Assembly (NCBI RefSeq): GCF_963678635.1 | Contig: NC_087067.1 | Span: forward strand, 9,471,716 to 9,535,715 | DNA length: 64,000 nucleotides | Reading direction: 5' to 3' | Source: Symsagittifera roscoffensis | Lineage: Eukaryota; Xenacoelomorpha; Acoela; Convolutidae | Part shown: one piece after another, positions 20,719-28,969 of the stretch | Numbering within the stretch: the first letter of the stretch is position 1 | Layout of the letters: each line of letters opens with the position of its first letter | The notes under the pieces: generated by a model | Databases searched by the model: none | What the model was told of the DNA's origin: nothing | Seen by the model: the letters and a program-made list of their open reading frames with translations, nothing else | Made by a program: the position numbers and the translations under genes

Positions 20719-23700
20719 TTACTCCGCACTTTCGGTTTCCGTGTCTTGTAGCACGTCATTGACTATCCTGACGCTGTTGGAAGCCGTCCTCCAACACTTC
20801 TGCTCTTCCACCCTCTGTTTACAGCAAGGTAGGGGATCCACGTTTGATTCTCTGTTTCTACAGAAGCTGTTGTGGAGACACAACGTCACGTTTCTCTCCA
20901 AATCTTCTTTCAGCATCTCTGCCTTCTCATTTCCACTACGCTCACTCGTCCTGGAAATTCTCTTCACAGCGGTGGTCACTGCATTCCGATGGGTCACGAA
21001 AGCCCGCTTGAAAGCTCCTGCCCCAATGTCCAGCTGATATTCACTGTACACTCTGCCATGTTTCGACATATGCTTTTTCGCATACTCGTACAACCATGCA
21101 GTCATGTTAGCTCTGAACCATGGCATCAATCGTTTTCTTGCCCATATCTTCTTCACTTCCATCGGAATGTTTAGAACTTTGCACATTGTCTCAAAAAGAT
21201 CTAAGTCTTTCAGACAATCTAATTTCCGCAATTGTTCTCTCGTCGGCGCCTTCTGTCTATTATTTTCTCTCACATGAGCTTCCAGCCATCGTATCGCCAT
21301 CATAACTCCCACTATCACTATTGTTATGGGCTGTGATGAATGTGGTAAACCCATGGAGAGCAGCTCTCCAGAGTCCCAGATCAACATCAGATTACTACGC
21401 TTGGGATACCACCAGGTCTGCAGCAAGCAGTGGCAAGGAAACTCGTCATGTGTGAACATGATGCTCCTCCAATTACGTTTTCCCGAAGCTTCCAGCAATG
21501 GTTCCACTTCCATCATCACTCGGTGGATTTCATCATTCTCATCTACTGCATTGTAATCTGAGACAGTTGATCCTCTCTGTTTCTGTTTTTCGAAGTCACT
21601 GAAGTTCCCGCTCACATATCCCATGAACTTCTTTCCTAGTATTGACTCCAACTCTTCTTTGGTTCTCTCTGGAATTGCTGAGAACATCTTACATAGTAAC
21701 TCGTAAGACTTTTCAGACATTCTCGCCAATCTCACACACTTCGGCACTGAGAAGGCTTGATCCACAATCGTTCTTGTACTCTCCACGTCCACAGCTACGA
21801 AATGTACAGGGTACCTGCTCTTGCACATTGGAGCCAACGTTGAACCCACCAAATATCGTGCTCCTGATGGTCTACAATAAGTTTCGCTGTGCCTGATGTT
21901 CATCTCTGTTTCGATTGCTTCCCTCCATTTTCCTAAATATTTCTGCTCAGTCTGCAGAACTCCTGGAAATATTTCTACGCTGATGGCTGTGACCATCTCA
22001 TGTTTCTGTTCTAGATTCAATAGTGACTCTAAAGAACCAAACATGCTGTAGAATCCTAGTGCATTCACTAGATTCACATCGGTTCCTCCATGGCAATCTG
22101 CTATCAGTTCCGTTTCAGTTCTTGCTTTCATCACTACATTTCCAAACAATACTGTCAATTGCTTGTGTTGTTTCTCCAGGGTTTTCACACAGTCTAGACC
22201 TCCATAAACATGACCCTCCAGTCCACAGACTTCCGCCAGACAGCTACCAGGTTTGACCCAGTCTTCTGGTCCCCAGCCAGGCAACTCTAATTTATCTTCT
22301 CCGTTGCTCTTAGAGGCTGTTATCATCACATTATATATGATGTTGAGGTCACGCAGGTTACAGTCTGCATTCAGTTCCCTCTGTACGTCTTGTGTCGCCC
22401 GTAATATTGAGTCAGCGTTGGGACTAGGACACCATGATGGCCTCATCAATTCCCACACTGCCATCAAGCTCGTTCTCAGTAATTCATCTGAGAATCCCAA
22501 CCCAAACTCCACTCTCTTGTCGGATTTTGGTACTGAAGGTGCAGTCACCTCTTCTTCCAAGACCAATCCCAATTTGGCCTGTGGATTGTTAACGTTCTTA
22601 ATCGTTACAATTCTGGACGTCCAGAATCTTAGTAACACCGCCTGCTCATAATCAAAGAAGCAATCACGTATGTCTTCACTCAGGAAAGGATTGTACCTTA
22701 TCCCTATGATCCCGGATACGTAGCTATATGACTTCTTCTTGATCGGTCCACAGTATTCACTGGATTTCGGCAATGCTCCCATAGATTCTTTAGTGAGTCT
22801 CAGCTCCTTGTTTGAGAATCTTCTGATCTCATCTATCTTTTTCATCGGTTCCAATTCTTCAGGTTCTTTCATGTTCACCCTCATCGGTTTACTTTGCTGC
22901 ATGTCCAGCAGTGCTAGCAAGAACAAGGCTTTCGTTCGCTCATCGCCTTCCCTCAACATTTTAACACAAGTGTTTAATGCAGGTACTGAAATATGCTCTA
23001 TCAGGAATCTAATTAAACAGAGAGCGTCTCTCCGCTTTGCACACGCTACTGCTGCTCCCTCCTGGACTATCAGATCCCTCAGATTCGTCATAAGGAAAAC
23101 TTTTTCCTCCTTTGATCTCTTCCTTTCTTCTGAATCATATTCTTCGCGAGTCAGTCCCATCATGCACCAGGCGAACCTGAGTTGTAACTCTGTCCTTACG
23201 TAAGGTACTGCCACGAGAGCATGTATCCTTGGCGTAGTCCTCATTTCTTCTTCGAAATACCTCAACACTACTGCTTTCCATGGAAGGCTCACTAACTGCT
23301 CGATCGTTTCCGCCTCTACGTCAGACGACGCCAAAGTTCCATACGCCTTCTGCTTGAGGGTGGTGCCTTGCAACATCATTTCCAGATAACCCTCCATGGC
23401 TTTTTCGTCTTCCAGGGCCATTACATACCCTCTAGCAGAGTTCCGGCATTCCAACATCTCCATGTATCCTCCAGTGGGTTCATCTATCGACACTGTCTCC
23501 GACACGGTTAGTCGGTTGTATTCCACTGGTGTTAGTTGTCCTGCAACACTTCCTTTTCCATGATTCATGGGAGATGGCTTGAAGTCCCTCATTTTACTCT
23601 CTCCACATTGGCTGAGTATTTCCATTTCTAACGTTGCTCCAGTCAGAGTGCGGTCACTCCTTTTGGATTTATAACCGGTTGACTTTATCCCCGCCATGAG

Positions 23701-23991
23701 AATGGGTGGCACCATCGCTATATCGGTTAATATTCTATCTGTGCCAGACAATTGATAATCACCTTGTCCCAAATCCATGACCTCCTCGACTCGTTTTCTT
23801 TTCGCTGAGTTACCAGCTTTCATCGATATTTCTGAATCCACTTTCGTCTTCCCAACTCTCCTCGGCATCACTCTGCTGCCTAACTTCATTTTCATCGCAT
23901 TGATTTTATCAATCACCATTTTCGATCGCATCGTTCCTCTCCTGGTTCTTGACAGATACACCACCTCTCCTTCATCGTCCTGCTGTGTCAT
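20719..23991 (-). CDS. Accessory ORF: 1090-aa protein of unknown function
   Basis: Intact 1090-codon ORF beginning MTQQDDEGEVVYLSRTRRG, with basic patches (KRKRVEEVMDLG; GIKSTGYKSKRSDRTL). I recognise no family. The middle is a mixed globular sequence with many aromatic and cysteine residues (FGLGFSDELLRTSLMAVWEL, GWGPEDWVKPGSCLAEVCGL, HFVAVDVESTRTIVDQAFSV). There is no signal peptide; one hydrophobic run (ITIVIVGVMMAIRWLEA) late in the protein is too isolated to make it a typical envelope glycoprotein. The C-terminus is basic, then cysteine-rich (CCKQRVEEQKCW). A clean frame of 3.3 kb in a young element implies recent selection. A nucleic-acid or particle-associated role is possible, but nothing visible proves it. 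Confidence 0.8.
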   Translation of the reverse strand: MTQQDDEGEVVYLSRTRRGTMRSKMVIDKINAMKMKLGSRVMPRRVGKTKVDSEISMKAGNSAKRKRVEEVMDLGQGDYQLSGTDRILTDIAMVPPILMAGIKSTGYKSKRSDRTLTGATLEMEILSQCGESKMRDFKPSPMNHGKGSVAGQLTPVEYNRLTVSETVSIDEPTGGYMEMLECRNSARGYVMALEDEKAMEGYLEMMLQGTTLKQKAYGTLASSDVEAETIEQLVSLPWKAVVLRYFEEEMRTTPRIHALVAVPYVRTELQLRFAWCMMGLTREEYDSEERKRSKEEKVFLMTNLRDLIVQEGAAVACAKRRDALCLIRFLIEHISVPALNTCVKMLREGDERTKALFLLALLDMQQSKPMRVNMKEPEELEPMKKIDEIRRFSNKELRLTKESMGALPKSSEYCGPIKKKSYSYVSGIIGIRYNPFLSEDIRDCFFDYEQAVLLRFWTSRIVTIKNVNNPQAKLGLVLEEEVTAPSVPKSDKRVEFGLGFSDELLRTSLMAVWELMRPSWCPSPNADSILRATQDVQRELNADCNLRDLNIIYNVMITASKSNGEDKLELPGWGPEDWVKPGSCLAEVCGLEGHVYGGLDCVKTLEKQHKQLTVLFGNVVMKARTETELIADCHGGTDVNLVNALGFYSMFGSLESLLNLEQKHEMVTAISVEIFPGVLQTEQKYLGKWREAIETEMNIRHSETYCRPSGARYLVGSTLAPMCKSRYPVHFVAVDVESTRTIVDQAFSVPKCVRLARMSEKSYELLCKMFSAIPERTKEELESILGKKFMGYVSGNFSDFEKQKQRGSTVSDYNAVDENDEIHRVMMEVEPLLEASGKRNWRSIMFTHDEFPCHCLLQTWWYPKRSNLMLIWDSGELLSMGLPHSSQPITIVIVGVMMAIRWLEAHVRENNRQKAPTREQLRKLDCLKDLDLFETMCKVLNIPMEVKKIWARKRLMPWFRANMTAWLYEYAKKHMSKHGRVYSEYQLDIGAGAFKRAFVTHRNAVTTAVKRISRTSERSGNEKAEMLKEDLERNVTLCLHNSFCRNRESNVDPLPCCKQRVEEQKCWRTASNSVRIVNDVLQDTETESAE

Positions 23992-24019
23992 CTTGATGGG
24001 AGAATTCGCTTCACTCTCA

Positions 24020-26377
24020 TCAGTGGCTCAATCTCACATCTTGCAACGGTCTTGCATTCACAGGTCTCATTGTGTTGTTGGAGGGCAGTTCCTCCAAATC
24101 GGCAAATCTCAAGGCCGTCTTGGAGCTGAAATTTATGCTAGCGGCTATCAACCAGTCTACGCCGGTTATTGAGTATAATCTGCTGACAGATAGCGTCGCT
24201 CCATTCAGCATCCTCCTTGCATCTTCAATGAAGCTTACTCTCTGTAGGTCCAGCTTCATCAGTTCGTCTTTGTATATATGCCAGGGAGACGGTATGGATC
24301 GAGACCACAACAACGAACCTCTGCTCGGTCTCTCCTCTCGGCTGGTACTCGTTGTCTCCGATCTAGTGTCCGATCTAGATGTGCCTGCTACTTCTTCGAT
24401 TGGTTGGTTGATAGGTCCTATCCTTCTCCTAGGATGAATTGTCCTCCTCATCGGTGCTTCTCCCAACCGATCCTGTACGTCTGTTCTTCGACCTGGTTCA
24501 CTGGAGCTTTGTTGCCGGTAATTTGTGACGGCTGGGACCGTACCCAAGCGTGTTTCCAGGTTAGGAGGCACAAAGGTGGTGATCACCGTATCAATCACCG
24601 TTCCCTCTTCCTTCAGCACTCCTGTGTCAAAGAGTTCTGCTTCCAGCTCATCCAACCGTTCTTGGAAGACTCGATTCAACCAAGCTTGTCCTTCGACACT
24701 GTCGAAGTGGATGCCATCTGTGGTCAGTCTGGCTTGATCCATGGCTCTCAATTCATGTTCAATGTCCATGAGGATCATTCTTCCGGCATTTCGATTTGCT
24801 AGGTTTCTCAAGATGTTGTTCCATCTCATGACTCCCTCGTTGTGCCTTCTTCCTGATGCTGTCAGGCTTCTTGCGTTCATTGGCACTGTGCAAACGGTCA
24901 GTACCGCGCAACTGAACTTCTGCCAGAGAGTAGTGAACAAACACACCATCATTGATTCCCACAGTGCTTCCTGCTCATCTGATCCTCTGGAGATATCATT
25001 CGTCCCAACTAAGATCATCACATTGGGTATCTTCCCTGGATTCATCAGTTCCACCATCCGATATAATTGGGCAATCGTCGCGCCTCCAAAGGCCATCACC
25101 GTGGTGACCCACGAGGTCCTCAAATTCGATAGCACTCTAACTAAACTGTCTCCCAATATCAGGTGAGATGTCCCGAGTGGTGGTTGCTGCAGGTTCACAG
25201 CCGGGCTCCAGGTGGCTCGATTGAAGCAGGCCCTCGGATCTGCCTCCGGAACTCCCGTGAAATTATACTTCAATGGATTATTCTTCTGCACGTCTATTAC
25301 ACGAGACACTTTCTTCGCTGGCATCTTCCTTACTTTCCTCTCTGGGATTCTCGAGTTCCCCATGAGTGGTGTCACGTTACTCATCCCTTGTCTGATCACG
25401 GTCTGGGATAGTTGTACTCTGCCCGTATCGTCAATCGTTCCATAGGGTGCAGTCACCCCGGAACCTGGCGCATTCTTGTTAGCGACCAGTCGTCCAGCTG
25501 TCTCTATCAGTTTCCTCACTGTCTGTTCTACGACGGGGTCACCTAAGGTGTCACTAGGATCCGGGATCGTTACTCGTTTCGTCTCTGCTGGAAGCCGTGT
25601 CTCCGTTGTTTGACTCATTTCTCGAGGTGTCAAGAGCTCCATCGGGGACTGTCCACGAGGAATATCCCTTGCAGGTATCACTTTCTCCATGGCCGTTGTC
25701 AACGCCACCTGTTCCGATCGCTCTTTGTATTCCTGCCTTAAGCGTTCGATCTCTTGACCCTGCTTTTTGTTGCAGTCTTCAAACAACTTTCTCCACATGT
25801 CCCGGTCTTCCTCCATCGCCAGCCTGGTCTTCGTCATATCGTCTAACTCCTTCTTCGTACTTCTCAGTTGATCGTTCATCTCGTCCAGATCTTGTATGGT
25901 TGGGTTCGTCTGAACCTTCTGCGTTACTTTCGCCCTTTTTGGTGGCACAGCTGCTCTCAGTGGTGAACCAGACGAGGTCGCCTCGCTGTTCATCTCCAGA
26001 TGCATTCTCGTCAGCCCAGGTTTAGGCTTAGAGGGCATTGGCATCTCACCTGGTTGGTAAGTCCTAGAACTTCCCAACCCAGGCTCATTCGCCAAGTCAC
26101 TCCCTGAGACAGCCCCGTTTCTCCACCTCATCACTCTCATGTTCGGGCGGTCTAGTACTCCTCTTTCTCCATATGCTGCCATCAACAGGACTTCCGTGGG
26201 GCGGTCCCCACGGTTGTCGTGCCCCAAGATGTTGATCAGGGCGGTCAGCAACATGACCACCTCTGGGTCCTCCAGAGCGAAGTCTCGTTCGATCAGCCGA
26301 CGATAGATCGCATCTACCATCGGTCCTACATATGCCTCTGCCAGGTCCATCAATTCATCCAGGTTGAAGTTGTCCAT
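24020..26377 (-). CDS. Accessory ORF: coiled coil plus SGNH (GDSL-like) hydrolase
   Basis: Intact 785-codon ORF starting MDNFNLDELMDLAEAYVG. Residues ~160-225 form a coiled coil (LRSTKKELDDMTKTRLAMEE, QEIERLRQEYKERSEQ). Residues ~400-590 carry the SGNH-hydrolase blocks in order: LILGDSLVRVL (nucleophile Ser, ~406), AFGGATIAQLYRM (block II Gly), ILVGTNDIS (block III Asn, ~458) and TTDGIHFDS (block V Asp/His, ~557). These residues make a Ser-His-Asp esterase in this superfamily. CR1/L2-type LINEs carry a comparable esterase in ORF1, and a possible role is in membrane or lipid interaction. The C-terminal ~190 residues are unassigned. The stop lies 28 bases before the next ORF's start, suggesting the two share one transcript. 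Confidence 0.85.
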   Translation of the reverse strand: MDNFNLDELMDLAEAYVGPMVDAIYRRLIERDFALEDPEVVMLLTALINILGHDNRGDRPTEVLLMAAYGERGVLDRPNMRVMRWRNGAVSGSDLANEPGLGSSRTYQPGEMPMPSKPKPGLTRMHLEMNSEATSSGSPLRAAVPPKRAKVTQKVQTNPTIQDLDEMNDQLRSTKKELDDMTKTRLAMEEDRDMWRKLFEDCNKKQGQEIERLRQEYKERSEQVALTTAMEKVIPARDIPRGQSPMELLTPREMSQTTETRLPAETKRVTIPDPSDTLGDPVVEQTVRKLIETAGRLVANKNAPGSGVTAPYGTIDDTGRVQLSQTVIRQGMSNVTPLMGNSRIPERKVRKMPAKKVSRVIDVQKNNPLKYNFTGVPEADPRACFNRATWSPAVNLQQPPLGTSHLILGDSLVRVLSNLRTSWVTTVMAFGGATIAQLYRMVELMNPGKIPNVMILVGTNDISRGSDEQEALWESMMVCLFTTLWQKFSCAVLTVCTVPMNARSLTASGRRHNEGVMRWNNILRNLANRNAGRMILMDIEHELRAMDQARLTTDGIHFDSVEGQAWLNRVFQERLDELEAELFDTGVLKEEGTVIDTVITTFVPPNLETRLGTVPAVTNYRQQSSSEPGRRTDVQDRLGEAPMRRTIHPRRRIGPINQPIEEVAGTSRSDTRSETTSTSREERPSRGSLLWSRSIPSPWHIYKDELMKLDLQRVSFIEDARRMLNGATLSVSRLYSITGVDWLIAASINFSSKTALRFADLEELPSNNTMRPVNARPLQDVRLSH

Positions 26378-26762
26378 TCTATTCTTTTCAAGTTTGATTC
26401 GATTCTTTGACTCAAGTGAGTAATTTAAATGATCAATCAGGATCTAGAAAAGAAATCACGAATGTCACACTTGTCAGTTTCACCTTAATATATATCGTTA
26501 ACATTTGCTTAAAACAGTTCAGATAAAAAGATATTTATCCTAAAATTTATTAAAATCAATTGGTTTCTAAAATTTTGGAATTCGACCTAAGATTGGACAG
26601 TCCAAACTTTGGATCTATTCCCAAGATCGTCATCTAGTTGTTCATGGTCACTAACCCCTACTTACCCATGATCTTAATAACCTAACACATAACATAACAT
26701 CACACACATATCACATATTACATGCAACTTGGTCTTTGGCCTAACACTCTTTCGCACATCAC
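26378..26762 (-). other. Spacer between pol and the SGNH ORF
   Basis: 385 bp without a coding signature, AT-rich. The downstream ORFs are too far from pol for simple readthrough. A GAATAG directly before the SGNH start codon is a candidate splice acceptor for a subgenomic mRNA, but this is only inferred. Confidence 0.4.
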
Positions 26763-28367
26763 TCAGCCTATACTTAAGTAATATTTCTTATGTAGATATA
26801 CTTGTATGTTCGTATCAGAGAATATCACGTGTACAAGCGCGTACAATTCCCGAGGATGCAGTCTTCCTCTATTTGGATCGTACACTGGAAGCGAGAGCTC
26901 CTTCACGTCCATTTCCACAAGGAAGTCCCTCAGCCTCGTCAAAGACAAGACTAGGTTTTCTGGGTCCACGTGCTGCTTCTCTGTCGCCCTCGTTACCAAG
27001 AAGCATAAGTACTTTCCCGGTATCTGCGACACCGCCGGAGGTAAGGCTGCTACGCCCCCTATCCCTGGTCTTTGCTTCCAAAGGAATTCCACGTTTTTGT
27101 ATCCTCTCTTAAAGTCTGCCGCTAACGCTGTCCTAAAACTCATGTCTGCGGTGATTGTTATCGCACATGTTCTGTTTGTGAGTATGAAATCACTGTCTGT
27201 TAGTATTATGTTACTTGAATATTCATTTGGTAAGTTAAAATATGACTCAACCACCCTGCCTATGTCAGGTTTCTTAGGTTCTTCGCCTGTTTCTGCTTCT
27301 AAGTCTCCTGTTTCTCTTGCTATTCTCAATTTTTTTATTATCAGGTTTTCAGTGTGGGTAAGTCCTACCCCCACTCCCCGGACAAAAATATCCATCGGCG
27401 TCCCCGTCGATCGCATACCGGATATCAAGTCAAGGTTAGAAGCTGGAATGAGAAGTTGTCCTTCCTGGGCAGCCCAGGAAGGATCATCTCGTTCGGTCTT
27501 AATGTATTTCGCGCTTTCACGATCTACGTCTTGAATCGTAACGCTGGTCTCTTTAGGGTCTGATGTCATTTCGTTCAGCCACTCTAAGACACGCAGGTTC
27601 GTCTGATCTTGTTGATATGACTGCTGTTGCTCATCGTCAAATTCTACCTCGGGTTTCGACCAGTCGTCAACCCACTCATCGTTATGATCATCGACTATGT
27701 CAATGTCTTGTGACACAGTTATTTCTTCTAAACCCACTACTTCCTCCACTACTTTCTTCAGATCCATCCCATCCACTACAAAGTCGTCACCGTAAGGATT
27801 GTATTTCTTTCTTGGTCTCGTCCCGTCCTTCTGACGAGTCTGAATCGTGAACGGAAGATCTGGTTCCAAGTTCTTGGGAACCTCTGTCTGTTCGGGATCC
27901 TGCCAATCCTCTTCTGCATAGGGTAAGATTTCATCGTCCGCTTCAATCTTTTCGTTTGGATCCAGGTCCAGCGGTGTATCCGTACCTTCCTCTACGATTT
28001 CGTTTCCATCGTTCTTCTCCCTGGTGCCTTTTTCATTGACCTCACAAGCAGGATCCATCATTAGATAATCCCCTTCTTCCATGTCTGCAGGTATACACCA
28101 GTCTTCTGTCGATGGATTGTGTGGCTTGATGTTCTCGTAGTGGGCGGCTCGGCCAGTACTCAGTCTATAAAAGCGTCCCTCCTGGTGCACCTCCGTAATC
28201 ATGAAGGGTCCCCTCCATTTCTTTAGAAGTTTCTTTGTCCCTTTCGGTGGTATAACGTTCTGAAATACCCATACATAGTCTCCCACCGAGTAAGCTTTGC
28301 GCCAGCTGCTTTCTTGTCGAATCTTTTCCTTTGCCTTGCCTGTGCTTGCTGAGTATTTCGTCTGCAC
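26763..28367 (-). pseudogene. pol: Pol segment 4: integrase C-terminus, acidic tail and macro-like domain
   Basis: 534-codon ORF. Starts with the integrase C-terminal domain (AYSVGDYVWVFQNVIPPKG, KLLKKWRGPFMITEVHQEGR; a GPY/F-type module). About 260 acidic residues follow (HNPSTEDWCIPADMEEGDY, DIDIVDDHNDEWVDDW). The last ~140 residues (plus-strand 26770-27185) look like a macro (ADP-ribose-binding) domain: ITITADMSFRTALAADFKRG, GIGGVAALP, GKYLCFLVTRA, LVLSLTRLRDFLVEM, LSLPVYDPNRGRLHPRELYA, VIFSDTNIQVYLHKKY. The order and spacing fit the OARD1/TARG1-like branch, although the usual PRIGCGL loop is replaced by PVYDPNRGRL. No chromodomain is visible. Confidence 0.75.
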
Positions 28368-28969
28368 AGATCGTTCAACTCCTGTTGACGTCTGATCACA
28401 TCCCTTACGTAAACCTGTGGAGATGTTTTCTTTCCCTCATACTCTGGGTAGAAGAATGTCAAGGGTAAAGACTTCTCGTGTCCCGTCAGCATCATGTGTG
28501 GACTAACTCCAGTGGTGGAGTGTTGCGTGCTATTATAAGCTCCCATCACCTGTGGAAGGTATCTGTCCCAATCGGTCATGTACCTGGAACAATATACCCT
28601 CAGCATCGACACTAACGTCCTATTCTGTCTTTCCACTAAGCCATTCGTCTGAGGGTGGTATGTCGTGGAGTGAGCCTGAGCGACCTGTGAGCGTCTCATA
28701 AGCTCTTTCGTAAGCTCGCCTACGAAAGCCGTTCCATTATCCGATTGAAACGTCATCGGACAACCATGTCTTGCTATCCACGTTTTGATCAGGTGGTCGC
28801 ATGTCTCTTCCGCCGAGGCAGTTATGCAGGGCACGGCCTCTGCATACTTCGTGAAGTGATCTATCATGACCAAGACTTGGTTGTAACCGCTGTCTGTCAT
28901 GCATATCTTCTGGTGATCTATCTGCACCACCTCGTTGAATTCAGACGACTCAATCGATTGTAAAGGAAA
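28223..28969 (-). pseudogene. pol: Pol segment 3: integrase catalytic core
   Basis: Same frame as segment 2, after the TGA. It contains the DD(35)E core: VVQIDHQK (first Asp), MTFQSDNGTAFVG (second Asp) and THE HSTTYHPQTNGLVERQNRTL region with the catalytic Glu. This inserts the cDNA into the genome. Near 28310-28330 the similarity moves into the overlapping frame of segment 4, indicating a second single-base frameshift. This frame then runs on meaninglessly to 28223. Confidence 0.88.

Noticed and set aside
20719-23991. 1090-aa ORF considered as a retroviral envelope.
   Set aside because: No signal peptide, no C-terminal membrane anchor and no furin-like site in a suitable context; only one isolated hydrophobic run.
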